DNA of 39,585 bases, from assembly GCA_019648995.1 (NCBI GenBank), contig BLXT01007028.1, positions 601,780-641,364 of the forward strand, in the 5' to 3' direction. Made by a program: the position numbers and the translations under genes. Shown here one piece after another: positions 34,389 through 39,585 of the stretch. The stretch's first letter is position 1, and each line of letters opens with the position of its first letter. The notes under the pieces are model-generated. The model did no database searches. It was not told where the DNA came from and was given only the letters and a program-made list of their open reading frames with translations. The stretch is from Plakobranchus ocellatus (taxonomy: Eukaryota > Mollusca > Gastropoda > Plakobranchidae).

Positions 34389-35640
34389 TACTGGGAAGTT
34401 GAGAAAAAATACAATTTATAAGATCTAAATCAGTTTACCAATAGACTGCCAAAAACGTTTTTTTTTTTTTTTTTTCCATTTAGTAGACACATCACTGAAA
34501 ATAACTTGCTAAGACTAGCTGTATTTACATTTATGGAGCCAGAATTGCAACTATCAGCAGGTAAGAAAACTTGGATTTCTTTTCCTATTTCAGCCAAAAA
34601 TCAGTCAAACAATAATTTTTGTTTAGTCTTTGTGACAATTGGTTGCTGTGAATTGAATCTAGATCTCAACTCAGAACGATTGTTCTTTTGATTTGGCCTC
34701 CTTTCTCATAATATTTGGTCAGATTTTGAGTGGACCTAGCTTAAACCTATTTTACCTTAATGTATTATTGCTTTAGCTTTGCTTTCCTCTTTAGGGGTCT
34801 CTATAAAGTTCTCAAAGGTGTGAGAACATTATTATAGGAAATTGTTAGATTGTATCCTGGTAACATGATAGGCATGCCATGTTCATGTGTAAAAGGGGGG
34901 ATAATTGAAAACACTAGATTGGTCAATATTTTTAGCCAACCTTTTGGGTTGCATAATACAGTGATTTTTGTTTTATTCTACAAAGAAATTAGCCTACACA
35001 TTGCTGTAGTTAGAGAGCCTTTAGATCTAGACAATTATGGAAACTAAATTGCTGTTTTGAAATTGTTCTTGATTCAAATGAACAAACTTTTCCTTCAATT
35101 TTCAGCAAGACTTAGAGTGATTTCTGTACTTTAGTCTACTTAAAAGAACTCAATGTCACAGATAGTGTTCAACTAGATCTATGACTAAACAGCACTAAGA
35201 TATTAGTGACAATCTTTTAGCAAATGTAAGGAAAGGAAGCCTATTTTTTTTTAATGTATGGTTGGTAATTTCTCAAAACTTTCCATAGAAATGAGAATGC
35301 TCAATAACAAATATATATATTACAAATGATAATTTTGGATAAAATTAATACCTATTATTTGTGAAGTGGGCTAGAAAAAAATGGAGTTTTATGGTTAAAA
35401 ACAACAAACAAAAAACTGTCCTACATAACGGTTTGAAATGGTTTAAATTTGCTGAGCATCCCAAACCTTGTCAGGGAATTTGGGATAAAATGCTGGAAAC
35501 AATATTCATTTTTATTTATTTATTTATATCACCTGTTTCTGCTACGAAGCATGCTATTTTGTGGCTCTGCTTTTCCACGCTTTCTCTTTCATTCACAGAA
35601 TTTGCTAGAAAACACAACAATATGACAAGTGTGAACGCAC
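31910..35640 (-). other. RILPL intron e-f
   Basis: 3.7 kb AT-rich intron with a (TA)n at 34351 and a T18 tract near 34459. A less AT-rich stretch at about 33095-33345 contains CTAAGGGAAGTGATC/CTAAGGGAAGTAATT duplicated 34 bp apart and may be an old dispersed repeat; no ends found. Confidence 0.75.
34351..34384. repeat. (TA)n microsatellite
   Basis: 17 uninterrupted TA dinucleotides. Confidence 0.97.
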
Positions 35641-35714
35641 CTAGGCTTGTAATGAGCTAGCTCATCCTCCACTTCTATAAGCCTTGTCTTTAATTCATTG
35701 CGCTCCATCAAAAC
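35641..35714 (-). CDS. RILPL1: RILPL exon e (second half of RH2)
   Basis: 74 nt. It encodes VLMERNELKTRLIEVEDELA then HYKP plus the first two bases of an Arg codon. It corresponds to VLHERNELKSKVFLLQEELAYYK of human RILPL1, the second helix segment of RH2. The lysine of NELK (35688-35690) lies 17 residues after the second Arg of RPRF, the same spacing as the vertebrate phospho-Rab contact lysine. Acceptor ...CATTAG; the donor GTGCGT is non-optimal but keeps the frame with exon f. Confidence 0.93.
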
Positions 35715-36644
35715 CTAATGAAAAGAAAATAATAAACATAATACAAATCATTCTAATCTGTCCAAATGTTACACTTTAGAGAAAAAGAATTTTATTTTTG
35801 TTTCTTTTTTTTTTGCGAAAAAAGAACAGTGCAAAATCTTAACATAGAATGACAATATTTTTATCCAATTTTCATCATAGCAAATCTTATCAAATGAAGT
35901 TTCTAACTTTGAAAATGGTCGATGATCTAAAATGTTCAAAATGCAATGTCTCATAGTGACTGCTCTTGAGACATATAGTCAATATCACTAATTGTAATTT
36001 TTGGTAAAAAAAATGAATGATTGCAGGAGTGCCACATTCTTAAAAAACATTCTTTTTCTGAAGTATAACATAAGAATTTGCATTGGCTGGAGCAAGCACT
36101 AAAATGAGCATGACCATTAAGTTGCAATTATTGTTTTGTTATAAATAGCACCACCCCTAGCATAGACTGAATATGAGTGTGTGTATGTGGGCTTTTTTTT
36201 TTTTAAGTAAGAGAAAAGATAGATTTCTCACAAATCATGGTATATGAAACCATCAAATAAAATAAAATTCATTGGAAGTACATACTGGATTCATGATTAA
36301 AAAGAAAAGAATGAAAAACAGACAGAAATAGATAGTTATTTAAATCCCTTAATATATCAATTTCATCTCGCTATTACAAAAAAAAAAGAGAGAAAAAGAA
36401 AAGAAATGAGAATGATCGTCACTTTCTTAAGTTTTGACTCAAACCAAAACATGGTTGTAAAGATAAGAATGTCTGACTTACAAATTTGAAACCACTTAAA
36501 CTCAATACTCCAATCATGAACATAAAGCAATAGGATAAAGTTTCTGTACAAAAAGCAAGTGAAAAAAAAAAAAAAAACTTATTTCAAATGCCGCCTTTTA
36601 AAAAAATCTTTGCAATAATCTGGATGTCTCAACACATTTCTAAC
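35715..36644 (-). other. RILPL intron d-e (splits RH2)
   Basis: 930 nt, GT-AG, AT-rich; nothing else seen. Confidence 0.85.
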
Positions 36645-36839
36645 CTGTCTCAGCTCCTGCAGAGTAAACCGTGGTCTATTTGGATCTTTTAAGTCAATAA
36701 TGAGTTTTCCCTGGAGGTCAAAGCCTGGGCTGCTGGGGTTAGACATGGCACCATCTTCATCCACCTGCTGATCACCACTGCCAGACTGGGCAGCTTTGGC
36801 AAGCTGCTGCTGCATTGGTTCTCCATCTCTATCTCCTGA
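36645..36839 (-). CDS. RILPL1: RILPL exon d (linker and first half of RH2)
   Basis: 195 nt, 65 codons, phase 0 at both ends. It begins SGDRDGEPMQQQLAKAAQ, a Gln/Ser/Gly/Asp-rich disordered linker, and ends with the RH2 signature DPNRPRFTLQELRQ. The two arginines of RPRF (codons 36675-36677 and 36669-36671) correspond to the residues that contact the phosphothreonine of Rab8/10 in vertebrate RILPL2. Acceptor ...CTGTCCTTTCCAG, donor GTTAGA. RH2 is split by the following intron directly after LQELRQ. Confidence 0.95.
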
Positions 36840-37463
36840 CTGGAAAGGACAGTGACATGAAACAAAAAAGAATGAGGATGTCTCAGAGATGCGAAACGAG
36901 CTATTTATTAAAAATAATTGCACATTTGATACTTACTTTCTTGCACACAATACATTACCCATTTGGAAATGTAACTACCTATAAAGATCTGCATCTAATC
37001 CAGATTTTAAAATTTGCATAGAGTTATTTTTCAGCAACCTGGTGGCAATTGTTCGGAGTAGCATTAGCTGTGAAATGTGCCTCCTATCATGTTCTTGTTT
37101 ATTGTATTGAAGGCTTACTTCAAAAACACAACTGGTGAGCATCTGCTCACACAATAACTACATTTTAACATGTGAGGTTTCGTTAATTAATAAAGCAAAG
37201 ATCCACGAAATAATTGAAAGCAAGGATTTTAATTTCTCCTAATTGAAAGGATCTAATGATTCATGGGTAAGTTATCGGTTCAAAGGTAATTCCACTTCTG
37301 AAATTAAATACGCCTACACATTGCTGTTTTCACTTTAAATAGGCATAATTTGTGTTTACCCAATCACATTAACCAGTAACCTCTGGGTCCATAAAGAAAC
37401 TCAGGCAGAAAATTAATTGGCATCAGCTATTTAGGTCAAACAACTTTCTCAAGCATCACAGAC
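36840..37463 (-). other. RILPL intron c-d
   Basis: 624 nt, GT-AG, phase 0; nothing else seen. Confidence 0.85.
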
Positions 37464-37715
37464 CTCCACGCTTTCATCCTCCTCTATACTTCTGCTGGCT
37501 TCTATGGCTGCCTTCACTGCCTCTCTCTGCTCTTCATACTGTTCTTGTTCTTTGATTAGTTTTTTGATATGATCTACTTCTGCATCTTTACTGTGAAGCT
37601 GACTCTCAAGTTCCACCTTTTCTTCCAAAAGAGCCCGTGACTGTTTTTTGTGAGTGTTTGCCTTCCGCCGAAGATCCCCATTTACCTTTGCAATGCGTTC
37701 AAGTTGAGCTTGTAA
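37464..37715 (-). CDS. RILPL1: RILPL exon c (coiled coil)
   Basis: 252 nt, 84 codons, phase 0 at both ends. It begins LQAQLERIAKVNGDLRRK and continues with LLEEKVELESQLHSKDAEV, matching the human block LMKINHDLRHR...LIEQKVELEADLQTKEQEM. The C-terminal part is acidic and ends SIEEDESVE, equivalent to the acidic linker before RH2. Acceptor ...AAATTTACAG; donor GTCTGT is a weak match to consensus but is the only site that keeps the frame to exon d. Confidence 0.93.
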
Positions 37716-38322
37716 CTGTAAATTTTAAACAGAAAATTATTAAGATGATGAAAGAGCCTATACCAATCTCTATGGATTTTTTCTGCTATGATCTAATTTT
37801 ACTTAATAAAGTTTCATTGGGAAAACCATGCACATAGCAAAAACAAAGGAAAAATTGAAAGAGAAGTGAAAGAGTAAAATGTTACGAGTCGCTTAATGAG
37901 TCATTGACTTTTTAAAAGAATATTTATGAAAGACATTATATTAAATGTTTAAAACCTAAGAACCAGCCCAGCAGTATTGCTTAAAAGAAAAGCCAGAGAA
38001 AAGACTCTTATTCATATCCTTCTTTTTTTTTTAATCAAATTTCCCATTACAATTTTGAACTGTTTTCACTTAATTACAAGTGGTCCAAATAACTCATGCA
38101 CTACAAAAATATATGAATTTTGAGATTTGGATGTATTTAAATGCATTTAAATGAGCAAAAAAAATCACTTTCCATTGCCTGTTTTGTAAAACTTGTGAAG
38201 CAGCAATTTCAAGTGATGAAGATTTGTCTCGAGACAGTTTTGTTATGAAGAAATTGATCAAAGAATAAAACAACCAACTTGAAAATTCGATAAATGCAGT
38301 TCTGATAATATTGTAATCTTAC
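37716..38322 (-). other. RILPL intron b-c
   Basis: 607 nt, GT-AG, phase 0; nothing else seen. Confidence 0.85.
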
Positions 38323-38441
38323 AGCTTCGCAGTCCACAGCTTTCTGAGTGAGCTCCCTCTTAAAATTACGAAGCTCTTCTCTTTGTTTGTCAACAGTCTC
38401 TTTGAGCTTAGTGAGCACTTTGATTTCCTCTTCTTCTGTCT
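38323..38441 (-). CDS. RILPL1: RILPL exon b (coiled coil)
   Basis: 119 nt. The first two bases complete the Glu codon split from exon a; 39 codons follow. It contains KLKETVDKQREELRNFKREL, very close to KLKEVVDKQRDEIRAKDREL of human RILPL1, and ends VDCEA. Acceptor ...TTTTCATAG, donor GTAAGA; it ends in phase 0. The reading frame agrees with both neighbouring exons, so the boundaries are well fixed. Confidence 0.93.
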
Positions 38442-39064
38442 CTATGAAAAGACATAAAATAATATGCAGTTAAAACTATAGAATCTATAAATATAGTCAT
38501 CCTTTGCAGATCAATATTGCTTTATTTTTTAATTATGTTTTGAACATGCGAAGGATATTAATGACATCAGCATTTAATTTTTTTTTTCTTTTGTTGCCTC
38601 TTTAGCCTGAAATTTTGCAAAAATAGGTATCTTTCTACAATACAGCACTTGAGAATTGTTATTTAACAAAAATAAAAGTAGTGTGGAAAACTTTAGCAAA
38701 ATTTTAAATCCCTTTGGAATTCATACTTAACACCTTATGACACATGGTGCAGCTTTCAACTGTGGACAGAAGGTATATGTTTATGATGTGCAAAACTTGG
38801 CTTCAGTCAGGTTAAGAGTTGACATGTAAAATCAAAATAATGAGGCATAAATAAAAATTAACTTTTCTTCATGAGTTTGCTTTAAGACCTTTGTGGAGGA
38901 GGTAAAAGGGGAATACTTTTTTCTTACAATCAGGAAAAAGAAAAACCAAGAAATTAAAGGATACTGTTTGTTTAATCCCATACAGTGTCTTAACGGCCTA
39001 CACGTCCTTAAAATATTTAATATGATGATGTTATCATGACAAATTTTTCATGAGCAGATATTAC
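38442..39064 (-). other. RILPL intron a-b
   Basis: 623 nt, GT-AG, phase 1; nothing else seen. Confidence 0.85.
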
Positions 39065-39215
39065 CTTGTCTCTGCGCTGTCATTTCAGCCACCGCAGCAT
39101 GTTTTTCTGAACGGGCATGCTCCTTCAGCTTCTTATTCTCCTCTTGAAGGCGATTCACAACACTCAATAGCTCCTTCACTTCCAGCTGCCAGTTTTCCTC
39201 TATTACTTCCAGTTC
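39065..39215 (-). CDS. RILPL1: RILPL exon a (coiled coil, first visible exon)
   Basis: Encodes 50 codons plus one base, beginning ELEVIEENWQLEVKELLS and containing LQEENKKLKEHARSEKH. It matches the part of human RILPL1 just after RH1 (ELELVEDVW...LLSQ...LQEENKQL). The acceptor is the AG before 39215 after a pyrimidine-rich stretch; the donor is GTAATA at 39064-39059. The exon starts in phase 0 and ends in phase 1 (AGA CAA G). High heptad content (E, L, K, Q) indicates coiled coil. Its upstream partner exon is not in the window. Confidence 0.88.
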
Positions 39216-39585
39216 CTTTTACAGAAAGAAAGACAAAACAAGTTTTACTAAATACACACTTTGAATGGGAAGTTGTAAAGTTCTTTTCTTTAAGTGCAAA
39301 ATTCTAGAGTCACCACAAAATGACATTTCTTCAAACCATCCTAATGCAAAGATCTCACGTATTTATATAAAAGAGGTTTTGAAGTTAAATTCTAACATCT
39401 TTTCAATACTTCTTTACAGAAAAATTAACTCATATCTTGGTCAATAATCAAAATGCCATTTCTATAAATTGATCCAAGTTAATTAGTTTGATCTGTATTC
39501 CACAGTTATGCATCTACAATGGTTTACTTATTAATAATTCTTAGTACAGTTGACTACTGATAAGTCGATGTCTTTGGGGGATTAA
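39216..39585 (-). other. RILPL intron upstream of exon a (incomplete)
   Basis: 370 nt of AT-rich sequence to the window edge with no further exon; the RH1-coding exons must lie beyond. Confidence 0.7.

Larger units (their letters stand above)
13785..39215 (-). other. RILPL1: RILP-like (RILPL) gene, 3' part; 5' end outside window
   Basis: Gene-level entry. Seven minus-strand exons plus alternative last exons encode a Rab-interacting lysosomal protein-like adaptor. Seen: GT-AG introns with compatible phases; exons a to g total 932 nt; adding last exon 1 (160 nt) gives 364 codons and adding last exon 2 (103 nt) gives 345, both exact multiples of three. Recognisable family blocks in order are LQEENKKL, KLKETVDKQREE, NGDLRRK, EEKVELESQL, DPNRPRFTLQELR, ERNELK and ESGIRK. 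Known for the family: RILPL1/2 are dimeric coiled-coil adaptors that bind LRRK2-phosphorylated Rab8/10/12 through RH2 and motor proteins through RH1, acting at centrosome, cilium base and lysosome. The RH1 half (about 100 residues in human RILPL1) is missing because the window ends. Invertebrates may have one RILPL gene, so the choice between RILPL1 and RILPL2 is uncertain; length and the ESGI(K/R)-type C-terminus favour RILPL1. Confidence 0.9.

Overview
This is animal nuclear DNA: AT-rich (about two thirds A+T by eye), with spliced genes, long introns, many microsatellites and several eukaryotic transposable elements. The one recognisable host gene is RILP-like (RILPL), a bilaterian family. 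The composition, the tRNA-derived SINE and the Tigger-type element suggest a mollusc, probably a gastropod, but nothing in the window proves it. There is no bacterial-type operon, CRISPR array or phage.

Left part (1-8970): no host gene recognised. The plus strand is T/G-rich, as expected for introns or a 3' UTR of a plus-strand gene, with a possible poly(A) signal near 6342. It holds two related ~80-nt hairpins (2127-2207 and 2849-2928), a minus-strand tRNA-derived SINE with a perfect 15-bp target duplication (2577-2729), a deletion derivative of a Tigger/pogo DNA transposon (3169-4539), and a solo LTR with the 5-bp duplication CAGAA (6830-7557).

Middle part (8967-13784): a second, unrelated solo LTR with the 5-bp duplication GTAAT (8972-10161), then A-rich non-coding DNA.

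Right part (13785-39585): the 3' two thirds of a RILPL1/RILPL2-like gene on the minus strand. Seven phase-consistent exons (39215 down to 29097) encode the coiled coil and the complete RH2 domain, the region that binds phosphorylated Rab GTPases in vertebrate relatives. The N-terminal RH1 exons lie beyond the right edge. The conserved C-terminal motif ESGIRK ends on a split codon, and two distant downstream exons (22214-22055 and 14678-14576) can each complete it in frame with a hydrophobic LF/FF motif, so the gene appears to have alternative last exons. Behind the second one, a roughly 270-codon open frame continues to 13785, offset by exactly one base. This suggests an assembly indel or a recent frameshift in a long C-terminal tail.

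The introns carry tandem arrays (a 49-bp unit at 20782-21124, a 33-bp unit at about 18690-19395, a 52-bp unit at 16173-16318), microsatellites and two assembly gaps. I found no evidence of a wholly new biological system. The strongest leads are the alternative last exons, the hidden frame and the paired hairpins.
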